From: Echinicola rosea
Lineage (GTDB): Bacteria; Bacteroidota; Bacteroidia; Cytophagales; Cyclobacteriaceae
DNA length: 64,000 bases
Assembly: GCF_005281475.1 (NCBI RefSeq)
Contig: NZ_CP040106.1
Location: 67,501-131,500, forward strand
Direction: 5' to 3'
Positions 9,082 through 17,838 of the stretch are shown here, one piece after another (the first letter of the stretch is position 1; each line of letters starts with the position of its first letter). A model generated the notes under the pieces. It had not been told where the DNA came from, searched no databases, and saw only the letters and a list, made by a program, of their open reading frames with translations. The position numbers and the translations under genes are program-made.

Positions 9082-9900
9082 TTATTTGGTCAGCTTATGC
9101 TTCACAAGAATGTCAACCAAAGTAATGGAAGCATCCTCCATATCGTTTACCAAAGAATCGATCTTCGCTACACAATAGTTATAGAATAGCTGAAGGATAA
9201 TCGCAACGATCAAACCTGCAACTGTAGTCAAAAGGGCGATTTTAATACCACCTGCCACAAGGGAAGGAGAAATATCACCGGCAGCCTCAATAGAGTCGAA
9301 TGCACCGATCATACCAATTACCGTACCCATGAAACCAAGCATCGGAGCCAAGGAGATGAATAGGGAAATCCATACCAATCCTTTTTCCAAACGCCCCATT
9401 TCTACAGAACCGTAGGCAATGATTGATTTCTCTACCATTTCGATGCCTTCAGAGTATCTCATCAAGCCCTGGGTAAAGATAGAAGCTACTGGACCTTTGG
9501 TGCTCTTCGTCACGTCTTTGGCAGCTTCGATACCGCCTTGGTCTAGTGCATCCTCCACTTTAGCAAGAAGCTTTTTGGTGTTGGTAGTAGCAAGATTAAG
9601 TGTGATGATTCTTTCCAATGCTACAGCAAGACCCAAAATCAAACAGATCAATACAGGAGTCATGAAAGTAGGATCACCTTCAATAAACTTGTCTTTGATA
9701 ATTTGGTGGAATGGTTGCTCTTCAACTACAACTTCATCATCCGTAACTACAGGTGCCGGAGCTGGATCCGGAGCTGCAGCTTCTTCCATCATTTCAGTAG
9801 TGTCCTCTGCAGAAGCTTCTTCTGAGGTGTCTTGTGCTTTTGTGATAACCGGAGAAATAAGCAGTCCGGTAAGCATGAACAAAGCGATTAACTTTTTCAT
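9082..9900 (-). CDS. MotA/TolQ/ExbB proton channel family protein
   Basis: A 272-aa protein. A cleavable-type signal peptide (residues 1-22, ending TKAQD) is followed by an acidic, Pro/Ala-rich stretch (about 23-62), then the ExbB core with three membrane segments, including MLGFMGTVIGMIGAF near residue 188. The core should form the inner-membrane proton channel that pairs with the two downstream ExbD proteins. The signal peptide and acidic N-terminal extension are absent from short E. coli ExbB and suggest a periplasmic N-terminus. Confidence 0.92.
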   Translation of the reverse strand: MKKLIALFMLTGLLISPVITKAQDTSEEASAEDTTEMMEEAAAPDPAPAPVVTDDEVVVEEQPFHQIIKDKFIEGDPTFMTPVLICLILGLAVALERIITLNLATTNTKKLLAKVEDALDQGGIEAAKDVTKSTKGPVASIFTQGLMRYSEGIEMVEKSIIAYGSVEMGRLEKGLVWISLFISLAPMLGFMGTVIGMIGAFDSIEAAGDISPSLVAGGIKIALLTTVAGLIVAIILQLFYNYCVAKIDSLVNDMEDASITLVDILVKHKLTK

Positions 9901-9963
9901 AATTTAGTTTTTAATAGACTTTAAATAAAGGTTAAACGGTTTCTAACTTTAATATTGAGCTTT

Positions 9964-9995
9964 TAAAGATATAATTTTTTCAATTCAAATGACAA
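9964..9995 (-). promoter_or_regulatory. Promoter of the ExbB/ExbD operon
   Basis: Minus-strand TATCTTTA (9964-9971, one mismatch to TAnnTTTG) with TTG 21 bases upstream (9993-9995). The predicted leader before the ExbB gene is about 57 bases. Confidence 0.4.
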
Positions 9996-10237
9996 GGGAT
10001 GATGTTATAATTTTTTTTTTCACCTCGCCTTTTTAATAAATGTTCTTACAATGTAACCATCTTTTTATGAACTAAAAAAGCTTTACTTAATAAGAATGAT
10101 GAATGGTTTCGTAATTATGAAGTGAAGTAGCTGAATGAAAGAACTTTTGAGTTTGCCTATTTGGGTGAAGCAGAAAATCAACACTATTGCTTGTCAGGTA
10201 GTTTAAACTACACTTATGCCTTACGGCTAAATTTTAA
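9996..10237. other. Non-coding spacer left of the tRNA-linked repeat
   Basis: AT-rich DNA without a credible gene. It holds a 14-bp perfect palindrome, GTAGTTTAAACTAC, at 10198-10211, 27 bases beyond the end of the tandem repeat. That could be a 3' structure of the tRNA-repeat transcript, but no T-run follows it. Confidence 0.5.
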
Positions 10238-10687
10238 AATCTCCCGTTGGTCGATTTCAAACCCGAGGGTTCTCACCCCTTCCATTTCAACGGAACTGGG
10301 CATCAAACCACTTTTGATTTCCAATCGTCATTGGCAGAATCATATTGCAGAGAGGAAGGGATTACTCGTACCCACTCGCATGCCGCACTGCCTCTCGTGA
10401 ATCTCCCGTTGGTCGATTTCAAACCCGAGGGTTCTCACCCCTTCCATTTCAACGGAACTGGGCATCAAACCACTTTTGATTTCCAATCGTCATTGGCAGA
10501 ATCATGTTGCAGAGAGGAAGGGATTACTCGTACCCACTCGCATGCCGCACTGCCTCTCGTGAATCTCCCGTTGGTCGATTTCAAACCCGAGGGTTCTCAC
10601 CCCTTCCATTTCAACGGAACTGGGCATCAAACCACTTTTGATTTCCAATCGTCATTGGCAGAATCATATTGCAGAGAGGAAGGGATT
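10238..10687 (-). repeat. 162-bp tandem repeat containing copies of the tRNA-Ser 3' end
   Basis: About 2.8 nearly identical copies with a period of exactly 162 bp (unit edges near 10239, 10401 and 10563). I saw one base difference, at 10506. Each unit carries a 16-base copy of the tRNA-Ser 3' end: the real one at 10672-10687 and copies at 10510-10525 and 10348-10363. In the transcribed (minus) direction the unit also has a GGGT-GAGA-ACCC hairpin. Because 162 is a multiple of three, forward frames stay open across the repeat, but that peptide is a by-product of the tRNA sequence, not a gene. The layout resembles the E. coli tyrT (rtT) repeats. Confidence 0.9.
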
Positions 10688-10759
10688 CGAACCCTCGATA
10701 CCCTTTAGGGGTATACACGCTTTCCAGGCGTGCTCCTTCGACCGCTCGGACACCTCTCT
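10672..10759 (-). tRNA. tRNA-Ser (anticodon GGA)
   Basis: An 88-base class II tRNA. The acceptor stem AGAGAGG/CCTCTCT (10759-10753 with 10679-10673), D arm, anticodon stem CACGC/GCGTG with loop CTGGAAA (anticodon GGA), long variable arm ATACCC-CTAA-GGGTAT and T arm with loop TTCGAAT all fold cleanly. The discriminator is G and the CCA end is not encoded. It reads UCC/UCU serine codons. The 3' end runs directly into the 162-bp repeat. Confidence 0.96.
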
Positions 10760-10786
10760 GTGTTTTTTTGGTCTCAATTGAGGCGA

Positions 10787-10817
10787 CAAATAAATGGATA
10801 AAATTTAGTTCCTGCAA
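10787..10817 (-). promoter_or_regulatory. tRNA-Ser promoter
   Basis: Minus-strand TTTATTTG (10787-10794, one mismatch to TAnnTTTG) with TTG (10815-10817) 20 bases upstream. The predicted start is about 20 bases before the mature tRNA. Confidence 0.45.
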
Positions 10818-10965
10818 GGAAACCAAGGCTTTATTTGTCCAAAATTACTCAATTTAAATGGCAATTCTTTACATTTTAAGACTACACTACTGAAAATCAA
10901 AAGATTGCCCTTTTTAAATATTTTTTGGATTTTAAGAGCATTTCCCTAAAAATAAAACCAAAGCG

Positions 10966-12042
10966 TTATTTACTGGTAAGGGACATCTCTCCAGCCAGTG
11001 GAGTTATCAGCTTTCTTCTGATTTCATCTTCATCCGTTTCATTGGCCAGCAAAAACATCATCTTACAAATGGCTGCCTCTGAAGTGATGTCTCCTCCACT
11101 GAGCACACCAAGCCGTTTCAGCTCCTTGCTGGTTTCATACCTCCCCTGGATTACGCGCCCCCCATTGCACTGGGACACATTCAAAATGATGATACCTCTC
11201 TCCACGGCCTTGCGGACGGTCTCGATAAACCAAGGCTCCGTCGGGCTGTTTCCCGAACCGTAGGTCTCCAAGACCACTCCTCGCAATCCTTTAATGCTAA
11301 AACAGCTATCAATCACCTCAGCAGTAATCCCCGGAAATAGCTTAAGGATCATCACCCGCTTGTCCAGTTTATTGAGGTATTTGAGCTGTACACCTTCTTT
11401 ATAGGGCTTTATCGCTGCATAATTATAATCAATCACAATTCCTGACTCGGCCAGCGGTGGATAATTTTCCGACTCGAAGGCGTCAAAGTGCACACTCTGC
11501 ATTTTCTTCGCCCTGTTTCCCCGGAGCAGCATATGGTTAAAGAAAATACAAACTTCAGGAACAATCGGTTTACCATTGGCTTGGCTGATGGCTATCTCCA
11601 GCGAAGTCATCAGGTTTTCACGTGCATCTGACCGCATCGCACTTATAGGCAGCTGCGCTCCCGTAAAAATCACGGGTTTGCTTAGGCCTTTGAGCATAAA
11701 ACTCAGCATCGATGCCGAATAAGCCATGGTATCGGTACCGTGCAGTACGACGAAACCATCATAAGTGTCGTAATTTTCATATATGATATAGGCCATGTCC
11801 ACCCAATGCTGCATATTGACATTGGAACTGTCAATGGGTTCTGGAAAAGAAATCACCGTAATGGCTATATTTAAATTGCCAAGGTTGGGGATTTTCTCCA
11901 TTATTTGACCAAAGTTAAAGGGAACCAAGGCTCCGGATTCGTCATAGGCCATACCCAAAGTACCCCCTGTGTAAATGATCAGGACCGATGACTTTATCTC
12001 ACTTTTTGCCGCTGTATTTAATTTTACGATTTTATAGTTCAT
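10966..12042 (-). CDS. ansA: Type I L-asparaginase
   Basis: A 358-aa enzyme that hydrolyses asparagine to aspartate and ammonia. Both catalytic threonine motifs are present: IYTGGTLGM near residue 25 and HGTDTMAYSASMLSFM near 100. No signal peptide is seen, so it is probably cytoplasmic (type I). It is the last gene of a long minus operon and overlaps the end of the TatD gene by 11 bases. Confidence 0.93.
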   Translation of the reverse strand: MNYKIVKLNTAAKSEIKSSVLIIYTGGTLGMAYDESGALVPFNFGQIMEKIPNLGNLNIAITVISFPEPIDSSNVNMQHWVDMAYIIYENYDTYDGFVVLHGTDTMAYSASMLSFMLKGLSKPVIFTGAQLPISAMRSDARENLMTSLEIAISQANGKPIVPEVCIFFNHMLLRGNRAKKMQSVHFDAFESENYPPLAESGIVIDYNYAAIKPYKEGVQLKYLNKLDKRVMILKLFPGITAEVIDSCFSIKGLRGVVLETYGSGNSPTEPWFIETVRKAVERGIIILNVSQCNGGRVIQGRYETSKELKRLGVLSGGDITSEAAICKMMFLLANETDEDEIRRKLITPLAGEMSLTSK

Positions 12043-12814
12043 CCTTCCCCCAGTTAAAAACCTTGTTCGCGTTTGTAATCGTAATTTCGGACACTTTCTC
12101 CACCGTAGAAGCTGTCAGATCCCCCACTCGTTCCGCTATGGTCGGGATATATTCAGGGGAGTTTCTTTTTCCCCTGTGGGGAACAGGAGCCAAATAAGGA
12201 CCGTCAGTCTCCAATACTAAATGGTCAAGGCCAATTTCAGGCAGTACCATGTCCAAGCCTCCGTTCTTGAAGGTAGAAACCCCTCCTATGCCCAGCATAA
12301 AGCCCATTTCAATGATCTCCCTTGCCTGTTCTACTGACCCAGTAAAACAATGGAAAATCCCTGTAAGGTGCTCATCATTCATTTCGCCGATAATTGCAAT
12401 GGTCTCATCAATGGATTCACGGCAATGTAACACAATGGGCAATTGTTTTTGTTTTGCCCATTCCACTTGGATCTTAAGGGCTTCTCTTTGGATATCAAAA
12501 CTTCCCTTATCCCAATACAAATCCGTACCGATCTCCCCGATAGCCACAAAAGGCCGCTTGGACAGCCAGTCCTCCATCACGTAGAGCTGCTTTTCGAAAT
12601 CCTTATCCACATCACAGGGGTGAAGCCCCATCATTGGAATACACATTTCAGGATAGCGCTGCTCCGCTTCCAGCATCGCATCAATCGAGTCCACATCTAC
12701 ATTTGGCATGTAAATTCTCTCTATGCCATTGGCCTTGGACCGCTCGATCACTTCATCACGATCGCTGTCATACTTTTTGGAATATATATGGGCATGGGTA
12801 TCAATAAACTGCAT
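12032..12814 (-). CDS. tatD: TatD family metal-dependent DNase
   Basis: A 260-aa amidohydrolase-fold nuclease. Metal ligands are visible: FIDTHAHIYS at the N-terminus, GEIGTDLYWD near residue 90, VLHCRES near 130, IFHCFTGS near 155 and LETDGPYLAP near 205. I chose ATG at 12814 because it overlaps the stop of the upstream glycosyltransferase by one base (TAATG) and puts the HxH motif at the usual distance from the start. Family members are 3'-5' exonucleases in DNA repair or quality control. Confidence 0.92.
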   Translation of the reverse strand: MQFIDTHAHIYSKKYDSDRDEVIERSKANGIERIYMPNVDVDSIDAMLEAEQRYPEMCIPMMGLHPCDVDKDFEKQLYVMEDWLSKRPFVAIGEIGTDLYWDKGSFDIQREALKIQVEWAKQKQLPIVLHCRESIDETIAIIGEMNDEHLTGIFHCFTGSVEQAREIIEMGFMLGIGGVSTFKNGGLDMVLPEIGLDHLVLETDGPYLAPVPHRGKRNSPEYIPTIAERVGDLTASTVEKVSEITITNANKVFNWGKDEL

Positions 12815-13917
12815 TAGTATTTCCTCTCTTTCCAATTGATTTTCGAAGGCCAAAAATAATACACTATTGTTGACCATGAAATTACTAGATAATAAACTTC
12901 AAAAATAAACAATTCCCATAAAGGAATATAAACACCTACTTTTTTTGCCATCCCCCTTACAAAAACCACCTGAAACACCAACTTACACACCCATAGCCCA
13001 GCCCCCAACAATGGTGCGAAAAATATTATATTTATCACTGCTGGAAAAAAAAGGACTTGCAATGTCAACAGCGCTTGCCAATACCATCGCAAATTCCGGG
13101 CACCTTTCATCCAGCGCTTTCGCTGCTTCAGTAAGCTTGTCAGCCCCTTTTCGGATTTGGTCAGCAAAAAGCTATCCGTGCTAAATTGAAAAACAGGAAA
13201 AAAACCGACCGATTTGATCGATTCGCCCATCATGAAATCTTCTGTTACTGAAAATGGCTGTCCTTCAAACCCTCCTACCCTTCTGTAGGCTTCATGGCTG
13301 ATGAGCATATTATTTCCTACTGCCGTCAAAAGATTGCCCAAATCCGAAGTGACCTTTATCATGCCCAAGGTAAGCCACCAGTCTTGCCCTTGCAGTTTCC
13401 CAAACAGCCCCTTCCGACGTACGCTCGTGAGCCCGACTACCATTCCTCTCCGGGGGCTGTATGCCCTTACCATGGCCCGGACCCATTGCGGATTCACTTC
13501 ACAATCCGCATCAGTAAATAGGAGCAATGTACCCGTAGCCTTATCAGCCATCTGCGCCAAAGCATTTGCTTTTCCGTTGAGGCAGGAATATTTACTAGTG
13601 ACATTCACCTTTAAGCGATCTGGCGATTGCTTTACCCATTCATCCAAAATCCTCTTTGTCTGATCATCACTATGGTCATCGGCCACAATCACTTGTAATT
13701 TTCCCATTGGATAATCCAATCGGGAAAGCCCCTCTAGGCAGGTCGGTAAATCTTTCGCTTCATTCCTGGCCGGAACCAAAATGCTCACGGTCGGCCACTC
13801 TTCGGTAGGCAATGTAGCCTTATCGAAGTGCTTAAAACGCGTATAAAAAAAATACACCAGCAAAAAATCCTGTACCAACAATGCCGCTACGATCATCAAT
13901 GCTCCCCAAAGTATCAT
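12814..13917 (-). CDS. Membrane glycosyltransferase, family 2
   Basis: A 367-aa protein: one N-terminal membrane helix (about 4-24), a cytoplasmic GT-A domain and two or three C-terminal helices (about 290-360). Processive-type motifs are present: ADDHSDD (near 80), TDADCEV (near 136), TEDFMMG (near 228) and KQRKRWMKG (near 266). It should move an activated sugar onto a membrane-bound acceptor. It lies directly after the polysaccharide deacetylase gene with a 4-base overlap, suggesting a joint role in envelope polysaccharide. The product is unknown. Confidence 0.88.
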   Translation of the reverse strand: MILWGALMIVAALLVQDFLLVYFFYTRFKHFDKATLPTEEWPTVSILVPARNEAKDLPTCLEGLSRLDYPMGKLQVIVADDHSDDQTKRILDEWVKQSPDRLKVNVTSKYSCLNGKANALAQMADKATGTLLLFTDADCEVNPQWVRAMVRAYSPRRGMVVGLTSVRRKGLFGKLQGQDWWLTLGMIKVTSDLGNLLTAVGNNMLISHEAYRRVGGFEGQPFSVTEDFMMGESIKSVGFFPVFQFSTDSFLLTKSEKGLTSLLKQRKRWMKGARNLRWYWQALLTLQVLFFPAVINIIFFAPLLGAGLWVCKLVFQVVFVRGMAKKVGVYIPLWELFIFEVYYLVISWSTIVYYFWPSKINWKERKY

Positions 13918-14540
13918 AACAATTCAGCCTGATATCCCTTTTGCTGGACAAATTTTAAATACGTAGGAAGTACTTTCCGGATAATCCCTGCGGTCTTTTG
14001 CTGATCATGAAACAATATAATTGCGCCATTCTTGGTATGCTTTTTGGTCTTTCGAAGACAAGTTTCGGGCAGCTGTCTTTGGTCATAATCACCAGAAAGC
14101 ACGTCCCACATCACCAACTCAAACTCCTTGCTTAATAGCCCCGCCTGCTTTGCATTTATCCTACCATAGGGAGGTCGAAATAACCTCGGGTGGGTTTTCG
14201 TTACTTCATAGATCATATCGCTACATTTAGCGACATTAGCAATGTATGCCCCATTTTCTGTCTTGGAGCCATTCAGATGGCTATAAGTATGGTTACCTAT
14301 CTGGTGGCCTTCCTCGATGATTCGCTTGGCAAGGCCAGGGTGCTTCCGCACATTATCCCCCACACAAAAAAACGTTGCCTTCATATGGTGCTTTGCCAGC
14401 TCATCCAACACAAAATCTGTAACACCGGGCACAGGACCATCATCAAAGGTCAGGTAAATATTACTTTTTTGACGGTCTCTATTCCAGGTAAATTTCGGGA
14501 AAAGCCATTTTATGATTATGGGCACATGATGTACGATCAT
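13914..14540 (-). CDS. Polysaccharide deacetylase (NodB domain)
   Basis: A 208-aa single NodB-homology domain. Key motifs: TFDDGP near residue 31 (catalytic base and metal Asp), NHTYSHLNG near 87 (metal histidines), RPPYGR near 119 and LFHDQ near 178 (catalytic His). It removes N-acetyl groups from a GlcNAc-containing polymer, possibly chitin-like, poly-GlcNAc or peptidoglycan. No clear signal peptide is seen, only a short hydrophobic N-terminus (VHHVPIIIKWLF). It overlaps the glycosyltransferase gene by 4 bases. Confidence 0.92.
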   Translation of the reverse strand: MIVHHVPIIIKWLFPKFTWNRDRQKSNIYLTFDDGPVPGVTDFVLDELAKHHMKATFFCVGDNVRKHPGLAKRIIEEGHQIGNHTYSHLNGSKTENGAYIANVAKCSDMIYEVTKTHPRLFRPPYGRINAKQAGLLSKEFELVMWDVLSGDYDQRQLPETCLRKTKKHTKNGAIILFHDQQKTAGIIRKVLPTYLKFVQQKGYQAELL

Positions 14541-14547
14541 ACCGCCT

Positions 14548-15759
14548 TTATTTAAACCGCATACTCAATAGCGTGATATCATCTCTTCGTGGCTCGCCAC
14601 CTGCAAACTCACTCCACTCCTTAAAAAAATCTTCGTGGAATTGCTCTGGCTCCACACACATATTCCTATGGACAAATTCCAGAAATCGCTCATCGCCGTA
14701 CTCTACATTTTGAGGATCAAAAACCTCTGTAAGCCCATCAGTAAACAAATGGACGGTGAAATTCTCCAGACCATAACGCTTTCCCACTTCCAGGAATGGT
14801 AATTCTGGAAATGCCCCCAAGATCGTAGTACCGGCATCCAGCAGTTCACTCTTCCCCTCATTTTCCCGGCATAGTATTGGAGGATTGTGTCCTGCATTGA
14901 CATACTTGAGGGTTTGTGTCTTATAATTATAATGCCCCAGAAAGAAGGTTATGAACCGTTCTCCATTAGTGTTTTCAAAAATCGTAAAATTCAGCTGGTC
15001 TGTTATCATTCTTAGGTCAGAAGAACTTCTCAGCAATGTCCTCAAGGCTGCTTGGAAATTGGACATCAATAGTGCTGCGGGCATCCCCTTTCCAGAAACG
15101 TCCGCGATACAAAAAAACACCTCGTTCTCCGATTTTTTGATCAGATCATAATAATCCCCGCCCACTGTACTATGGGGAAAATAAGTCACTTTGGCCCTTA
15201 GACGGTCAGTTTCAGGAAGGGCCGCAGGGAACAGCATCCGCTGCACGTTACTCGCAATCTCCACTTCCTTTTTAAGCCGCTCTTGTTCCAGTTGCCTTCT
15301 GGCAAAACGCTTGTTTTCCAATGCCACCACCAGGATATTGGTCAAGGCCTGCGTAAAATCCAGGTCAAGGTCCTTGTCGCTATCTTTGGTCTTCAACAGC
15401 AATATGGCCAGCATTTTATCTTTATGATAGACCGGCACATAAATATCCAGTTCCGTAAAGGAGTACTCTGGCGGCATCACCAAATTAAGCTTACCAATTT
15501 CACGGTTATCATCGACATCCCCGAATGGTATCATTGGAGGCAAATTCTGCTTTACGCCATGTTTGACACGCGCTTCAAACCCCACCTGATTGGCCACATA
15601 AAGCACCAAGGCTTTGATATTCAAATGCACCAAACAGGTAAACTTAAATATATTAAGCAACACTGACTCGTCCCTATTCTCGTTGATCGCTTGTGTGATC
15701 TCGAGCAGTGCCTTTAGCTCTAGTTCTTTTCGTTGGTATTTGAGGGTTTCTGTAGTCAA
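14548..15759 (-). CDS. GAF-like sensor with PP2C (SpoIIE/RsbU-type) phosphatase domain
   Basis: A 403-aa cytoplasmic protein. The N-terminal part (about 10-155) looks like a GAF domain. A short coiled linker (FARRQLEQERLKKEVEIA) leads to the PP2C-type catalytic domain (about 165-403) with VGGDYYDLI, CIADVSGKGMPAALLMSN, YVNAGHNPPIL and LFTDGLTEVFD, which supply the metal aspartates. Such proteins usually dephosphorylate anti-sigma antagonists in partner-switching systems; no such partner is next to it. Position inside an envelope-polysaccharide operon suggests a control role, which is inference. Confidence 0.9.
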   Translation of the reverse strand: MTTETLKYQRKELELKALLEITQAINENRDESVLLNIFKFTCLVHLNIKALVLYVANQVGFEARVKHGVKQNLPPMIPFGDVDDNREIGKLNLVMPPEYSFTELDIYVPVYHKDKMLAILLLKTKDSDKDLDLDFTQALTNILVVALENKRFARRQLEQERLKKEVEIASNVQRMLFPAALPETDRLRAKVTYFPHSTVGGDYYDLIKKSENEVFFCIADVSGKGMPAALLMSNFQAALRTLLRSSSDLRMITDQLNFTIFENTNGERFITFFLGHYNYKTQTLKYVNAGHNPPILCRENEGKSELLDAGTTILGAFPELPFLEVGKRYGLENFTVHLFTDGLTEVFDPQNVEYGDERFLEFVHRNMCVEPEQFHEDFFKEWSEFAGGEPRRDDITLLSMRFK

Positions 15760-15770
15760 GGCAATGTGAT

Positions 15771-16022
15771 TTACAAGGTATTATGCTCCATCAGTCCTTT
15801 TTTGGTGGCCAAGTAGTAGTAGGACCTGCCATTTTTCAATATTTCAGCATCTTGGAAAATCTCTTCATCCGGCTCAGAAAGGCACTTGACCAAGCCCTTA
15901 CGGTATAGCCCGTGCAAGGTAGTCAAAAGCTCCTTATCATCCCAGTTGAGCACTTCTTTTAAATAGCTAAACGGCTGTACGAAATACAGCTCATCCATCA
16001 TATCATATTCTTCTTCAGACAT
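15771..16022 (-). CDS. Small acidic protein, possible winged helix
   Basis: An 83-aa protein I do not recognise. The pattern of helices (LKEVLNWDDKELLTTLHGLYRKGLV) followed by a strand-like tail (GRSYYYLATKKGLMEH) resembles a winged helix-turn-helix, so it may be a small regulator or adaptor. It lies between the PP2C gene (11 bases) and a glycosyltransferase gene (34 bases) in the same operon. Confidence 0.7.
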   Translation of the reverse strand: MSEEEYDMMDELYFVQPFSYLKEVLNWDDKELLTTLHGLYRKGLVKCLSEPDEEIFQDAEILKNGRSYYYLATKKGLMEHNTL

Positions 16023-16056
16023 CGTGCGGATATTTTTATAGTCAAAAGATCTTCAA

Positions 16057-17178
16057 TCACCGCTTCCTTCCTTTCCAGCTGGACTTTGCAAAAAAAGAAA
16101 GAAACGCCACCACTACAACATACATGGGATGGCAAATACTTGCCACCACAAAGTACCCGATAGACGGTCTTATCTCATAGGTCTTAAGCACCCTACCAAG
16201 TACAGAATATTCAAATATAAGTTTTAAAAACCAGTATAGAGCAAACATCCCCACTCCTGCAGTCCCACTCATCAGCAACAGCACACTGCCGATACTCGCT
16301 AGAGACAGCAAAGCACTCAGCACAGCTCCTCCTGCATTTTGCCAAAACTGATGCTTGTTCCACTTGCTGGCCCACCTTGCTCGCTGCGACAGAAACCCTT
16401 TAAGGCCACGCGCTGGGTTGGTTTTGACCAGAACGTCACTTTCGGGCAAATAGCGGATAGCTTGTGGACCAAATCGCCGGTACACCTTTTCCAATAAAAA
16501 AGAATCATCACCGGAGAGATTCTCATGGTTTCCCAAGTATCCTTTCACATGGTAAAATACTTCCTTGCGATACCCCATATTGGCTGCACTGCACATTATG
16601 GGCTTTTTAACACTGAAAAAGAAATTGGTCAACAGCAGGATACTCGACCAATCGATCTGTTGAAAAGACTCAAAGATCGTATGGCCACCTTTGGTCATGA
16701 CGGGACCAGCCACCATCTGTACGGTTGGGTCATCGAATGCCCTCAGCATATTCTGCACCCAATCTGCCGAAAGGGCACAATCCGCATCGGTGGTCAAGAT
16801 GATATTGGCATTGGCCATGACCACCCCCTCCTCGATGGCCGCTTTCTTCCCGCGCCCTTGACTGGAAATCAAATTAAAATTATGCTTCTTTTCACTGGAG
16901 ATCCATTCTTCCACCTGCTCCGCTCCTCCATCTTCGCTATGATCGTCGATTAGGATTATTTGCAGGTTGGGATAACTCAGATCGGCCAAATTGCGTAATA
17001 GCCCCGCTATATTCCGTCCTTCATTCCGAAAAGGCACAAGCAAGGTCACCGGATAATCGACTCCTCCCTGGGCAGGATCTTTCGCTGCTTTTATCTTTTT
17101 CCATTTTGATGACAGCACCACCAACGCTAGCAGGTACACCGCTAAGGCCGCGAATAATAAAAATGGCAAAAGGTTCAT
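16057..17178 (-). CDS. Membrane glycosyltransferase, family 2
   Basis: A 373-aa protein built like the GT2 at 12814-13917: N-terminal helix (3-22), GT-A core with LIDDHSEDGG (near 77), TTDADCALS (near 131), SGDDSFLLE (near 225) and SQRARWASKW (near 265), then about three C-terminal helices. It is the promoter-proximal gene of a seven-gene minus operon. The two glycosyltransferases are related but clearly diverged, so they probably have different acceptors or donors. Confidence 0.87.
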   Translation of the reverse strand: MNLLPFLLFAALAVYLLALVVLSSKWKKIKAAKDPAQGGVDYPVTLLVPFRNEGRNIAGLLRNLADLSYPNLQIILIDDHSEDGGAEQVEEWISSEKKHNFNLISSQGRGKKAAIEEGVVMANANIILTTDADCALSADWVQNMLRAFDDPTVQMVAGPVMTKGGHTIFESFQQIDWSSILLLTNFFFSVKKPIMCSAANMGYRKEVFYHVKGYLGNHENLSGDDSFLLEKVYRRFGPQAIRYLPESDVLVKTNPARGLKGFLSQRARWASKWNKHQFWQNAGGAVLSALLSLASIGSVLLLMSGTAGVGMFALYWFLKLIFEYSVLGRVLKTYEIRPSIGYFVVASICHPMYVVVVAFLSFFAKSSWKGRKR

Positions 17179-17210
17179 GTCGATGGAAGGATTTCTAGTA
17201 AATTGCGCTA

Positions 17211-17780
17211 ATGAGCAAAATAGCGAAAAAGGAGGTGAAAGAGCAAATCATTTTGGGAATAGATCCCGGGACAAATGTCATGGGCTATGGCTTGGTACTG
17301 GTGAGAGGCAATAAGTATGAGCCGCTGCAGTTTGGTGTCATCCATCTAAAAAAATATGGCTCCCACGAACTAAAGCTCAAAAAGATCTTCGAAAGGGTTA
17401 CCGGCATCATCGATGAATTCCTGCCCGATAAGGTCGCTCTAGAAGCTCCTTTTTATGGTCAAAATGTCCAATCCATGCTTAAACTTGGCCGTGCTCAGGG
17501 AGTAGCCATGGCTGCAGCCTTGGCCAGGGACATCCCCATTGCCGAATATTCCCCAAAGAAAGTCAAACAATCTGTTACTGGTAATGGAAACGCATCCAAA
17601 GAACAGGTGGCTGAGATGCTCAAAACCCTGTTGCAAATCGATGTCCCCAAACTCTTGGATGCCACCGACGCCTTGGCCGTAGCGCTTTGCCACCATTTTC
17701 ATGATGGACGTCTGCAGACCAGGGGTCGATCGGCGGGCTGGAAAGCCTTTCTGGATGAAAATCCCGGCAGAATAAAATAA
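17211..17780 (+). CDS. ruvC: Holliday junction resolvase RuvC
   Basis: A 189-aa endonuclease that cuts Holliday junctions with RuvAB. The acidic catalytic residues are present: [15 protein letters not shown] (Asp near 18), [11 protein letters not shown] (Glu near 79) and [13 protein letters not shown] (Asp near 155). Length is typical. It is divergent from the glycosyltransferase operon across a 32-base spacer and converges with thiL. ruvA and ruvB are not in the window. Confidence 0.95.
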   Translation: MSKIAKKEVKEQIILGIDPGTNVMGYGLVLVRGNKYEPLQFGVIHLKKYGSHELKLKKIFERVTGIIDEFLPDKVALEAPFYGQNVQSMLKLGRAQGVAMAAALARDIPIAEYSPKKVKQSVTGNGNASKEQVAEMLKTLLQIDVPKLLDATDALAVALCHHFHDGRLQTRGRSAGWKAFLDENPGRIK

Positions 17781-17838
17781 ATAGTGCCAAAGTCTCAGAA
17801 AGCACTAGTTTGGTTTTCCAAGACTTTAGCCATTTTCA

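Noticed and set aside
10247..10708. A 153-codon repetitive forward frame over the tandem repeat
   Set aside because: It is open only because the repeat period (162) is a multiple of three; it runs antisense through the tRNA-Ser gene and ends with the peptide typical of translated tRNA sequence.
17781..17838. Possible hairpin AAAGTCT...AGACTTT between ruvC and thiL
   Set aside because: The loop is long and there is no T-run, so I do not call a terminator.
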